Shown: positions 1 to 9,668 of the stretch, piece after piece | Position numbering within the stretch: position 1 is the stretch's first letter | Layout: the number at the start of each line of letters is the position of its first letter | NCBI RefSeq assembly: GCF_000485595.1 | Contig: NW_014577094.1 | Location: 727,026-777,338, forward strand | DNA: 50,313 bases | Source of the DNA: Priapulus caudatus | Taxonomy: Eukaryota > Priapulida > Priapulimorpha > Priapulimorphida > Priapulidae | Reading direction: 5' to 3' | The notes under the pieces: generated by a model | The model's database searches: none | The model's input: the letters and a program-made list of their open reading frames with translations, nothing else | What the model was told of the DNA's origin: nothing | Position numbers and translations under genes: made by a program

Positions 1-262
1 ATATATGTGTGGTTACCGTTACATGCCGAAAAAAATAGGGTAGGTAGGTAGGGAAAACATTTTATTTTCTTGAAATATTTTATTTATGAACCATGTCCGA
101 AGGATTGTGCGTTGTGCCTTTTGAAGCAGGAACTGTCCAATTCATATTTTATTTTATTTATTTTTTTATATATTTTTTTTGACTAAAGAAAATTGACAAT
201 AAAATGTTTAGGGTCGCTGGGAATAAATAGGGTCGGTCGGGAAACCGTAACCACACCTATAT
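1..262. repeat. Edge copy of a short inverted-repeat element
   Basis: The left edge reads GTGTGGTTACCGTTACATGC, and the reverse complement of about 240-260 reads AGGTGTGGTTACGGTTTCCC. The two ends therefore match as imperfect terminal inverted repeats around an AT-rich centre. A GGTAGGTAGG run near 42-52 and GGTCGGTCGG near 232 are the mirrored subterminal parts. The left terminus may lie outside the window. No coding capacity is seen and the superfamily is not assigned. Confidence 0.5.
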
Positions 263-514
263 TTTGTTTTGGCCTCATGGTCATTCATAGCAGTGCCCAG
301 GTTCTGGAGATGGATACCAGTGTCCCTGCCGTCCCTGCATGGCTTCACTGTAATCTTAGCAATAACGTGCGCTCTAACATCTGATGGGCGGGCTGCCCGT
401 CGTGCTGCCGACTCCACATGTTTGCTTTCTTGGAACAGTGTTGGCGCTTTTAAGTGACCATAACTAAGCAGTCCACAGGGTCAAAACTCCTTACTATACA
501 TCCATCGTACATGT
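263..514. other. Unassigned spacer
   Basis: This stretch is mixed sequence between the edge element and the first Helentron-like copy. Only short chance reading frames are present; nothing is recognised. Confidence 0.5.
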
Positions 515-1329
515 TTAGCTCACCTTGACATCGTCAAGCTGAGCTATTGCCATGGGTCGTCGTCCGTCCGTCCGTCCGTCCGTCCGTCCGTCCGTCCGTC
601 AACATTTGGCTACGGTCAACGATAACTCAGGAACCGTTTGACCCACATGTTTGAAATTGGGTATAGTTGTTACTGCTATGCTCCCACATTAAACGTCCTA
701 TTTTGGAGCACGCCAGTCGACGTACTTTCGAGCCACGGCAATTTTTTGGCAAAAATGGGAATTGCCATTAGTCAATTCAGGTTCAACGGATTTTGCTCAT
801 TTTTGGTATGTGAATGAATAAGGGCTAGGGGTTCTGATATTTAAAAAAAATTATGCAAATTTGGTAGGGTTTGGCAATTATATAGCATATTATATAGACA
901 CCCAGATAACAAACAGTCTGTGGTGTCACACTTGTCTGGTTTGTTTTAGAATATTTCATTGACAATATCTTTAATGCAAAATTCCTGCTATGAACATATT
1001 ATGATTTATACTATTATTATTATATTATTATTATTATTATGATATAATGATTTATGCTAAGAAACATCAAAGCGGGTATAGCGCCATTTACCGTCACAAA
1101 TTGTGATTCATTTTGGTTTATAAATTATTTATAATTTATATATAATATTATTTATTATTTTCACATAAAAAATTACACATATAATTATCAAGAGTATATA
1201 ATGGGAGTTATATATACTCTTCGTTTCTATAATGTACGTCGATGGTTGCTCAATTAAAACTGACTTCTTCTCACTCACTCATTTGTGTCCTTTTTTGTGG
1301 TGAGCTACAGTGTCATTGACACTTTCATT
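515..1329 (+). mobile_element. Helentron-associated (HINE-like) element, copy 1
   Basis: This is a non-autonomous rolling-circle-type element of about 815 bp. It starts TTTAGCTCACC, followed at once by the hairpin CTTGACATCGTCAAG and a second arm TGAGCTA. A GTCC tetranucleotide run follows (about 559-600), then the body. It ends with GGTGAGCTA, the exact complement of the 5' TAGCTCACC, then the perfect 15-nt palindrome AGTGTCATTGACACT and the tail TTCATT. Subterminal inverted repeats, a GTCY-type microsatellite core and a 3' hairpin are the known architecture of HINE/DINE-1 elements related to Helentrons. No protein is encoded. An internal short palindrome (1191-1226) begins ATCAAGAGTATATAATGG. 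Confidence 0.8.
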
Positions 1330-1748
1330 GTAGTAGCTATTTGCTGTAATGCTGACAGCCGGCCTGCAACTGTAAGTAACGTGTCTTTTCCAGACTTCTG
1401 AAAATGTCCGATTATACCTTATTAACCACTGAAAATGTTCGTGAAAGGTTTTAGGTTTTAGCACGACTTAATCAATGGCTTATTATTGATTTTGTTGCCT
1501 TTTCAGGTCACACGCGGTATTTGTGTGGTTCCTGATATATATTGTTTTCATTTTCCATATATGTATGGCCGTAGTTTTAGGTATGCATACACGTTTTAGC
1601 GCATATGCAAATCACTCTTGTTTAAATTTCCTAACTGTTCCATTTGATATACATGTAATAAATATTTTGCTTGTGTATTTTCATATCAGAAATGTCCATT
1701 AATATTATCGATCACTAATACAGTTTTAATGTTATGGGTATATGTTCC
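1330..1748. other. AT-rich spacer, no gene seen
   Basis: This is AT-rich sequence between a Helentron-like copy and a Harbinger-type element. No splice-bounded or conserved coding segment is recognised on either strand. Confidence 0.5.
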
Positions 1749-1751
1749 TTA

Positions 1752-2585
1752 AGCCGGACTTATGCCGGCCTCGCGATTGCCTTGCAACTGATTTTCTGCA
1801 ATTTTCTGCAACTGGTTGCAATTAAGTCGCAGCGACGATCGCGTCGCAGAGAAAGTTCGACCTAAGCACCCCTGTGACTGCCAGCAACGGGTCTGCGACT
1901 GCTTGCGACTGGAAAATTATCAGTCGCAACGCGATCGCAGCGAGTCGCACATGTTCTACTATTGCGACCAGTCGCAGTGACGCGCGACTGGTTTCACCAG
2001 TCGCAAGCATTGTTTTCATGGTTACTACCTGACATAAGCTGCCTTGCGATCGCTGCAACGAGATTCGAATGCATAATGAAAAATGCATAAAAGCGAACAA
2101 TGCGAATGAAACAATCAGTGCATACAGTCATATACACAACATGCACATAGCAACAAGTCATGAACTCATTTAGTTGCGCGATCAATAGCCGATCGTCGCT
2201 TCGACCTAAGCGCCTGCGACCTCACAGGCAGTCGCTGTCAGTCGCGTCACAGTGGACCTAAGCACTGCAGTCGCAGTTTAAGCCGGGCTTCTGTCGGGTT
2301 GCGATTGCTTGCGACGCGACGCGATGCACTCATCGCAGCGATCGCAAGGCAGCTTATGTCGGGTAGTAACCATGAAAACAATGCTTGCGACCGGTGGAAC
2401 CAGTCGCGCGTCACTGCGACTGGTCGCAATAGTAGAACATGTTCGACTCGCTGCGATCGCGTTGCGACTGACAACCTTCCAGTCGCAAGCAGTCGCAGAC
2501 TCGTCGCTGGCAGTCACAGGGGTGCTTAGGTCGAACTTTCTCTGTGACGCGATCGTCGCGTCGCAAGGCCGACATATGCTTGGCT
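1752..2585. mobile_element. Harbinger-type MITE, long GTCGC-rich foldback
   Basis: The element starts AGCCGGACTTATGCCGGCC and ends GGCCGACATATGCTTGGCT (imperfect terminal inverted repeats). It is flanked on both sides by TTA (1749-1751 and 2586-2588), the target size and preference of PIF/Harbinger elements. Most of the left part (about 1828-2075) is the reverse complement of about 2330-2570, giving arms near 245 bp filled with GTCGCA/TGCGAC motifs. A second internal terminus, TTA plus AGCCGGGCTTCTGTCGGG, lies at 2278-2298, so a shorter related element (2281-2585) appears nested or shares the right end. The open frames here are mirror images created by the inverted repeat and are not genes. 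Confidence 0.75.
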
Positions 2586-2671
2586 TTACAGTTTATGTGT
2601 AAAAGCACCCATATTTGTGTCAGTATTATTTTAATAACATTTAGGGTGCCGATGTAAATGTATCTAGTTTA

Positions 2672-4412
2672 TTAGCTCACCTTGACATCGTCAAGCTGAG
2701 CTATTGCCATGGGCCGTCGTCCGTCGCACGTTCGGCCGTCTGTCCGTCCGTCCGTCAACATTTGGCTACGGTCAACGATAACTCAGGAACCATTTGACCC
2801 ACATGTTTGAAATTGGGTATAGTTGTTACTGCTATGCTCCCATATCAAACGTCCTATTTTGGAGCACGCCAGTCGACGTACTTTCGAGCCACGGCAATTT
2901 TTTGGCAAAAATGAGAATTGCCATTAGTCAGTTCAGGTTCAACGGATTTTGCTCATTTTTGGTATGTGAATGAATAAGGGCTAGGGGTTTTGATATTTAA
3001 GAACAAATTATGCAAATTAGGTAGGGTTTGGCAATTATATAGCATATAATATACAGTGCTCGAAATAAGAAAAAAAAAGGGCCGTGTGCCTGCGGGACAA
3101 CCCGGCATCAAATCGGCGTTGTCCGCAACAAATTTCTGGTTGTTCCAAAAAATACTCCCCAAATCTCCTATTTCCAATCACATAATAATATGATCAGAAA
3201 ACACCCAAAAACAGTGGCGTAGCCAGGATTTTTTAACAAGGGGGACCAAAAACAGCGAACTCGCGCAAAATAGTGGATGACTTAATATTTTACTGGCTCC
3301 TCCGCCCTCCTCTCCACACCCTACGGCTCCTCTACCTCTCAAGCTCTGCAAATCTTTGTTTGGGCGCATGCGAAAAGGCTACATTTTTGTTCATGTTCTC
3401 TGCTCCCAAGATAATGTAATGTTCAGTGGTTGGTCTAGAATTCCAAGGAGGGAGGGGTGAAAAACAGGCATAGGGGGGTATGGAGGTCCTCCCCAGAAAA
3501 TTTTAGAAACTTGCTGCGTTTGCTGGTTCCAAATCGAGTTCACCTCTCATAAATCAGAAAACCTGACATAACCAGTGTGTGGAAATAGCAGCCTGGTCCA
3601 TATTTTTATATTATTCACGATTTAATTCACGATTAAGATTTCTTTGATGAGCCTACAAAACACTCGGATTTGAAGTATTGAAACTGAACATTATTGTGCC
3701 AGCTAGCCTACACCATTGGTTGGATTGATTGTCAGTTCAGATTGCAAATATTTGAAAGCAAAAGGTTATACACCATAGATTAATTGCGGTACCCACGCCG
3801 TCTATAACATAGCCGAGTCGGTTTAGAGTTAGTGTTAGGTTAGGATAAGTGTTTTTGGTTGTCCACCCGGACAATGTCTCAGACTGGTTAGGTTGTCCGG
3901 CGCAAATTCTGCGTTGTCTCGGACAACCGGACAACGCTTATTTCGAGCACTGATATAGACGCAGATGACAAACAGTCTGTGGTGTCACACTCATCTGGTT
4001 CGTTTTACAAGATTTCATTGACAATATCTTTAATGCAAAATTCCTGCTATGAACATATTATGATTTATACTATTATTATTATATTATTATTATTATTATG
4101 AATATAATTATTTTATGCTATGAACATCAAAGCGGGCTATAAGCGCCATCTACCGTCACAAATTGTGATTCATTTTGGTTTATAAATTATTTATAATTTA
4201 TATATAATATTATTTATTATTTTCACATAAAAAATTACACAACAATTGATAACTCTTGATAATTATCAAGAGTATATAATGGGATTTCTCCCATATATAC
4301 TCTTCGTTTCTATAATGTACGTACATGGTTGCTCAATTAAAACTGACTTCTTCTCACTCACTCATTTGTGTCCTTTTTTGTGGTGAGCTACAGTGTCATT
4401 GACACTTTCATT
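2672..4412 (+). mobile_element. HINE-like element, copy 2, interrupted by another transposon
   Basis: It has the same head as copy 1 (TTAGCTCACC, hairpin CTTGACATCGTCAAG, GTCC run near 2737-2756) and the same tail (GGTGAGCTA, AGTGTCATTGACACT, TTCATT, ending 4412). An 899-bp element (3054-3952) interrupts it; without that insert the copy is about 840 bp. The body carries an enlarged palindrome near 4245-4312: the shared ATCAAGAGTATATAATGG palindrome is preceded by a second dyad, ACTCTTGATAATTATCAAGAGT-like. Confidence 0.82.
3054..3952. mobile_element. DNA transposon with CAGTGCTCGAAATAAG termini
   Basis: It has perfect 16-bp terminal inverted repeats, CAGTGCTCGAAATAAG and CTTATTTCGAGCACTG. 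It sits inside HINE copy 2, so the empty site can be read from copy 1 (GCATATTATATAGAC). The flanks share only ATATA (5 bp). Subterminal parts repeat GTTGTCC/GGACAAC motifs. A hAT-like start (CAGTGGCGTAGCCAGGATTT at 3212) lies inside, with no matching right end, and is probably an older nested fragment. No transposase frame survives. A CAG terminus is hAT-like, but a clean 8-bp duplication is missing, so the superfamily stays open. Confidence 0.75.
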
Positions 4413-4703
4413 ATCTATTCTTCTGATATACTATAAGCTCATCTATATGTTTACTAGAACTAAATATTGGGTTTGGAGGTAAAATAATCAGGATCTGCAG
4501 TCTCTCTATCTATACACAATATCAGAGAAGATTCAAACACCTGGGTATTGCAGATGTCACTATCAACTACAAGAACACCATATACCTTACTTTGGTTTGT
4601 ATTTACAATCTGGAGTCCAAGGCTCAATAACAGCAGAATAAATTAATCGCAACGTAGAAAATGGCACAGATATCCTTGTATTGGCCTATAAGTATAATCA
4701 CAC
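4413..4703. other. Unassigned spacer
   Basis: No coding or RNA feature is recognised between HINE copy 2 and the composite foldback. Confidence 0.5.
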
Positions 4704-4743
4704 GTACTATGGTGGCCGAGGGCTGCCACTACAATTTTACCTT

Positions 4744-4904
4744 CAGAAGCGGGCTAAAGTCGTGCGCAGTATAAAACGACTTATCCCGTGCTAAAGTTAT
4801 CCCGCTTCAGAAGCGGGCTAAAGTCGTGCGCAGTATAAAACGACTTATCCCGTGCTAAAGTTATCCCGCTTCAGAAGCGGTCTAAAGTCGTGCGCAGTAT
4901 AAAA
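4744..4904. repeat. 64-bp tandem repeat, about 2.5 units
   Basis: Units start at 4744, 4808 and 4872 (partial). Each unit begins CAGAAGCGGGCTAAAGTCGT and ends TTATCCCGCTT, so each unit has its own dyad (AAGCGGG/CCCGCTT and AAGTCGT/ACGACTT) and can fold into a hairpin. The first two units are essentially identical, which indicates recent duplication. Confidence 0.85.
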
Positions 4905-5053
4905 GGGGTATAGTAAAGTGAAATCAGTTTACGCGTTGGCCGAGGGCTATAGCTGCCACTAAAGTGAAATCAGTTTACGCGTTGGCCGAGGGCTGCCACT
5001 ACCATGATTCATTGGGATCCAGGCTATCCCACAATGCTTGCTATTAGTAATAC

Positions 5054-5093
5054 CTAGGGTCCCTATATACAAATTTGTATATAGGGACCCTAG
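5054..5093. repeat. Perfect 40-bp palindrome
   Basis: It starts CTAGGGTCCCTATATACAAA, and the second half is its exact reverse complement with no spacer. TAATACC occurs just before (5048-5054) and again just after (5096-5102), consistent with a small insertion that duplicated 7 bp. It does not share the ARRAGT arm of the other mini-palindromes. Confidence 0.9.
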
Positions 5094-5099
5094 TATAAT

Positions 5100-5273
5100 A
5101 CCGGTCGTGTATCCGTGTACATGAGCGTGTATATGTGTGTACCCTCGTGCACACGCGTGTACGTGCGTGTACGTGCGTGTACCCGCGTGTACACGCGTGT
5201 ACGTGCGTGTATCTGCGTGTGCCCGCGTGCACGTGCGTGTAACCGCGTGTACACAGATACACGACCGGTATTA
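5100..5273. repeat. CGTGTACGTG minisatellite with dyad ends
   Basis: This is an alternating GT/AC-rich minisatellite of roughly 10-12 bp units (CGTGTACGTG variants). It is bracketed by ACCGGTCGTGTATC and GATACACGACCGGT, which are inverted complements. The reading frames predicted on both strands are products of the repeat. Confidence 0.85.
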
Positions 5274-5366
5274 CTCTGCTAATAGCAAGCATTGTGGGAT
5301 AGCATGGATCGCAATGAATCATGGTAGTAGCAGCCCTCGGCCAACGCGTAAACTGATTTCACTTTA

Positions 5367-5620
5367 AGGCCGCCGCACACCAGCCGATTTTTACAAACGA
5401 TGAAGCGATGAAGCGATGAAGCGATGTAGGTGTGCGCGTTCATTTGTAGACGATTTTATTTTTATCGAGTGATCGTTCCAAATCAAACATGTTTGATTTT
5501 GAACCGATGAGCCGATGAGCCGATGAGCCGATGAGCCGATTTTAAGGCCGCCGCACACCTACATCGCTTCATCGCTTCATCGCTTCATCGTTTGTAAAAT
5601 CGTCTGGTGTGCGGCGGCCT
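5367..5620. mobile_element. Harbinger-type MITE with TTA duplications
   Basis: The termini are AGGCCGCCGCACACCAGCCG and CGTCTGGTGTGCGGCGGCCT. They are flanked by TTA at 5364-5366 and 5621-5623. The inverted repeat runs about 60 bp and includes three GATGAAGC-type 8-bp repeats on each side. A third copy of the terminal motif (AAGGCCGCCGCACACCTA) lies internally at 5543, so the right arm looks duplicated or nested. The 254-bp length and the TTA site fit a non-autonomous PIF/Harbinger element. Its terminus resembles those at 16731 and 25520. Confidence 0.85.
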
Positions 5621-5680
5621 TTACTAATGAGTTTATTTCGAGGTAAAATTGTAGTGGCAGCCCTCGGCCACCATACTCGT

Positions 5681-5954
5681 ACTTATATGACTGGAGTACA
5701 TCCATGCCTTCAACAGTTACAGTAAATGTAGGTAGTGGATAAGTTGTTTGCTGGCTGTTCGGACTTTGACCGCACACTAACGTGTATCGGTAGAGGTTGT
5801 TAGCCTGTTAATATAAGCGACGCTTTACTAATTAAACGTATGTTGATTTTTCTGACGATCATGCCACACGGTGAAGCACGTTGTTATGGATATATTTTAC
5901 ATTTATATATGCCCAATATTACCTAGATGAAGTGAAATTCTATTTTTAGTATTT
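5681..5954. other. Unassigned spacer
   Basis: Mixed-composition sequence with no recognised gene or repeat. Confidence 0.45.
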
Positions 5955-6139
5955 TTAGCTCATCTGACGTAGTCAGGTGCAGCTTGTAGAATCGCATGAT
6001 TGTCCGTCCGTCCGGCCGTCCGTGCGTGCGTGCGTCCGTCCGTCAACAGTTGGGCACAAATCTTAACCGCTCAATGTACGGTCACGATATTCGGGACGTG
6101 GGGGGGTAATCCGAAAACGAGTTGGGATGTCGAAGATGG

Positions 6140-6159
6140 GGGTCAAAGGTCACAGGTCA
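6140..6159 (+). promoter_or_regulatory. Triple DR1-like nuclear-receptor half sites (1)
   Basis: GGGTCA-A-AGGTCA-C-AGGTCA: three half sites each separated by one base, the DR1 spacing bound by HNF4/RXR-type receptors. It lies inside the divergent HINE-like element. Binding is an inference from the motif only. Confidence 0.45.
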
Positions 6160-6313
6160 AGAGGTGTAAAAGAAGGGGGAACATTCCCTCCTTAACTTAA
6201 GGTATAGGGAGGAAATGCAGAATTGCGGCACAAATCTAAACGGCTTGACCTAGGCTCGTGATAGTCGGTGTATAGCATCATGGTAGGAAAAGCCATCACT
6301 GTGCCGAAATTGG

Positions 6314-6333
6314 AGGTCACAGGGCAAAGGTCA
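6314..6333 (+). promoter_or_regulatory. Triple DR1-like nuclear-receptor half sites (2)
   Basis: AGGTCA-C-AGGGCA-A-AGGTCA: again three half sites at one-base spacing, 174 bp downstream of the first array and in the second internal unit of the same element. Confidence 0.45.
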
Positions 6334-6400
6334 ATGGGGCACAGGGCAGATTTTAGACATTTTCTGAGGACATGGTCTGACGGAGCAATTGGAAAACTTT

Positions 6401-7574
6401 TTTGTTTTAGCGGTGACCTACCATTTTTATGGCTTTATTGAAAGGACCATGAAATGTACTTTCCGCTGACATGCGAAGAGTAAATGTCGGATAACCTTTT
6501 GACCCTCAAGAGGAGGGTTAAACATGGATTTGTTTACTGTTAGAAAGAATTTGACTGCTGCATGGGTTTGCTAGTAGAATCTATACATGCCTGGATGTAT
6601 GAGGCTACAATGTCACAGTGAAATTTCAAAAGCTAAATTTGGTTGAAGAAGGTTTATGCTCTTTAAATCGTATAATTTCTATGGCATTCTGTACTGTCAG
6701 TGTGTTACATGTAACTTATGCCACTGCCAGTGGCCACTGCCAGTGCATGTGGTGGTGATAGTACTGTGTAGTTTTTGCCTGCGTTAATTAGTTACAGGTG
6801 GCAGCTCTCTATTTCGGCCTGTAGGCTTGCGTATGTAAATGGATGTGTGCTTACCTATTCTGTCTTGCCAATAGTTGTTACTACTACGTACGATGGGAGC
6901 TTCCATCTTTAATCTGAAGACACTTAAACGTACGCGCCATCTCGTGGCAACTTTCATAACGATCCAAACGAACATTCCTTCGAGAAGGTACCTGATACCA
7001 TCCCTGTGCCTTCCACTGTTTCGGCGCGTATGTGAACACATTTGGGACTAACAGGGTTTACTAGAATCCCACCACTTCACCACAGAGTCACCGCAGTAGA
7101 CGTGAGATGAGCGCTGTTGCTCCGCGGCACTTGTTTGTGATTAGCTACTATATATTATCTGTAAAATTTATTTTTAGCATACGTAACAGGTGTGCATAAT
7201 TTGACTGAATACAATTTCCGCTAATCACAGCACGTCCACCTACGTCAGACAGATTAAGTTCTACTCTACTCGTACTTTCCCTGGTAAGATCTACCAGGAA
7301 CCTGGCTATATGCAGTAAGTAGTGAAACGTGCTAGTAGTACGTGCCAGTAGGGACACCCTTCCTTTAAATTATTGAAAACTGTAAACACTTCTACGTAAT
7401 CCGTACGTCTACGTAATCCTGTGACATAGATATCACGTTTTGATAGGCGCCCACGCGTACGCAGCGCGCGTGTATACACACGACGCGCGCATATAATATA
7501 TACACCCACGCTTGCACGCATTAACTCGTGTGATTGACATATCTGAAGGTATACGACCATACTCACTGTGATTT
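6401..7574. other. Unassigned region
   Basis: A small GCCACTGCCAGTG tandem lies at 6718-6746. No conserved protein segment, tRNA or clear transposon end is seen. The first part may still belong to the divergent HINE-like element. Confidence 0.45.
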
Positions 7575-8634
7575 TTAGCTCGCCTTGACATCGTCAAGAT
7601 GAGCTATGGTCATGAGGTGTCGTCCGTCGTACGTCCGTCCGTCCGTTCGTCAACATTTGGCTACAGTCAACGATAACTCAAGAACCGTTTGACCCACATG
7701 TTTCAAATTGCATATAGTTGTTACTCCTATTATATGGGATTATTCTATTATATTGTTATATGGGAGAGGTTTGAATGTCCTATTTTGGAGCACGCCAGTT
7801 GACCTACATTCGAGCCACGTCCACTTTTTGGCAAAAATGGAAATGGCCACAAGTCAGTTCAGGTTCAATCGGTTTTGCTCATTTCTGGTATGTGAATGAA
7901 TGAGGACTGGTCCCAAAACATATCACACAGGTTTTGATATTTTTTTTAATTATGCAAATTAGGTAGATTTTGGCAATTTTACTATGCATTTCAGTGTCTG
8001 TCTACGGTCAACGATAACTCCAGAACCGTTTGACCCACATGTTTCAAATTGCACGCAGTTGTTACTCCTATGGGAGAGGTTTGAACGTCATATTTTGGAG
8101 CACACCAGTCGACCTACTTTCGAGCCACGCCCACTTTTTGGCAAAAATGGAAATGGCCATCTAAATTCATTCGATTTTGTTATATTTTGGTGGTTTTGTG
8201 TAAGCTATGCTAGCCTCAAAACAGTTGTTACTCCTATGGAAGAGATGACAACGTCCTATTACGTTTATTTCGTCTAACTGGTCAACAACTCTACAATCAT
8301 ACCTATATACGTGTAATATTGTGTTTTAGATTCTTCGTTACAGTAATTTGACTGGAATATTTTATTGTTTTTATTTGCGCGACATTCGAAAACCAAAATG
8401 GCGATCATTTAGGCTTAGCGCCATCTCTTGCCAAGATTTCAGACTTTCAGATCTGAAACATTTATTTCCGCATCAAAACTTATGAATATAATTATATCAT
8501 TTATATCAAGAGTATATAATGGGAGATATGCTATATAATGGGAGTGCTCCCATATATACTCTTGCTTTATATATATCCCCCCTCTCTCTTCTATCACACC
8601 CAAGGTGGGCTACAGTGTCATTGACACTTTCATT
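7575..8634 (+). mobile_element. HINE-like element, copy 3 (second subfamily)
   Basis: The head is TTAGCTCGCC with the hairpin CTTGACATCGTCAAG and a short GTCC run; the tail is GGTGGGCTACAGTGTCATTG plus ACACTTTCATT. The block starting GGTCAACGATAACTC is present twice (about 7668 and 8006), an internal tandem duplication. It shares CAGACTTTCAGATCTGAAAC and the pre-tail TCTATCACACCCAAGGTG with copy 5, defining a second subfamily. An enlarged ATCAAGAGTATATAATGGGA palindrome lies at about 8508-8565. Confidence 0.8.
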
Positions 8635-8648
8635 AAGTGAATAGTAGC

Positions 8649-8702
8649 AGGGGTGAATATAATAATAGATTTTATTATAGATATCTATTATTATTCACTC
8701 CT
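8649..8702. repeat. Mini-palindrome of the ARRAGT family
   Basis: The left arm is AGGGGTGAATATAATAATAG and the right arm CTATTATTATTCACTCCT, with an AT loop; the arms match imperfectly. It starts only 14 bp after the 3' end of HINE copy 3. Flanking TAGC (8645-8648 and 8705-8708) is at best a degraded duplication. Confidence 0.65.
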
Positions 8703-8711
8703 GATAGCAGT

Positions 8712-9668
8712 ATATAATATAAATTATTGTGTATTCTATGTGGTACGGAAAGACTCAAGTGCCATGCAGTCCAACTCGGTTATCAGGTTAGATAAATAGT
8801 TTTACAACATAACTCAGACCTGGCTTTGTTTACAGGCTATTTGGTGCTGTAATCGTAAATGGTGTACATATAATGTAAATTAGCAAAGAAGGGAAAAACT
8901 CTCGTTGAGTGGAATTCTTCTTGACAGTTATGTATGTGTGTGTATACAATCGAAAAATGTTGAAACAACCGTCGCAATCGGGCTTGGTTTACCGAGGAGT
9001 CTTTGTTTACCAAGGGCTGAGCTTTGAATGTGTATACTACATTAGGTCATGCCACCTGCACTTGCCTGTATGCGCTCTCACACTGACAATCGTGTAGTGG
9101 GCGCAGCGGTTACATACTGCGGAGGCAAATTCGCCTGTCTGTGCAATATACTTATCCAAGCTAAAGGCAATGGTGATTTGGCATCTGGTGGAATTTGTTT
9201 GTGCTTGTAATTTCTACCGAAGGAACCGCTCTCATCTTATTTTTGCGGCTGGTGATTTGCTTCCACCTGCGTTTCTGGGTGGCTAGCGCCGTAGTGCACA
9301 TAATTCTCCTCGTGCGTAATAGAACGAGCTGCCGTCGATAGACATTCCCAGGTGGAGTTCATCCTGCTCATCACGTCAGAATGTGTGTATTTACTGTCCA
9401 GCTTTGTTGTCGTACGCGATTCTGTAATATGTGTGCGTGTGTAGCGTTGAAGTTACACCAAGGTTTGAATGAAATAATTTAGAGTAAAATAATCAATCAC
9501 GTGCACTGTTGTCATTCGCGAGTGTTACGTATCTATAGGTGAACAGCTGGTTTATTTCCGAGTAGCCAGGATTTTCGTGGCAGTTAATGCGAAACGTAGA
9601 AACCGCGTTTTCTTTTGCACCATTTACATTGCTGTAGATAGATAGGATCAAGTTACGTTATATAAAAA
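8712..9668. other. Unassigned, moderately CpG-containing region
   Basis: There is more CpG at about 9050-9450 than in the flanking AT-rich DNA. The short frames show no family resemblance. A transcribed non-coding exon or promoter cannot be excluded from sequence alone. Confidence 0.4.

Larger units (their letters stand above)
4704..5680. mobile_element. Nested composite foldback element
   Basis: The outer arms GGTGGCCGAGGGCTGCCACT (from about 4712) and their complement (about 5652-5673) enclose further structure. Inner arms run from about 4962 (AAAGTGAAATCAGTTTACGC) to 5054 and are complemented at about 5266-5365, covering the segment with CCCACAATGCTTGCTATTAG. Inside are a perfect 40-bp palindrome, a CGTGTACGTG minisatellite and a further dyad GATACACGACCGGT. 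A 254-bp Harbinger-type MITE interrupts the right inner/outer arm boundary. The motif GGCCGAGGG...GCCACTA occurs five times, counting both strands. I interpret this as stepwise insertion of foldback DNA into foldback DNA. No protein is encoded. Confidence 0.7.
5955..6400 (+). mobile_element. Divergent HINE-like head, tail not found
   Basis: The head TTTTTAGCTCATC is followed by a hairpin CTGACGTAGTCAG, then a GTCC/GTGC tetranucleotide run (6001-6044). This is the same layout as the main HINE family but with a different stem sequence. Two internal units follow, starting CACAAATCT near 6055 and 6229, each holding three AGGTCA-like half sites. No GTGAGCT-plus-hairpin tail was found, so the 3' limit given is only the last recognisable unit. 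It is either 5'-only or belongs to a sister family with another tail. Confidence 0.55.

Noticed and set aside
1822-2608. Mirror-image frames of 60-97 residues on both strands
   Set aside because: They are generated by the inverted arms of the GTCGC-rich Harbinger-type element.
4744-4904. Possible CRISPR-like array
   Set aside because: The 64-bp repeats are directly adjacent with no unique spacers, in animal nuclear DNA; this is a tandem repeat.
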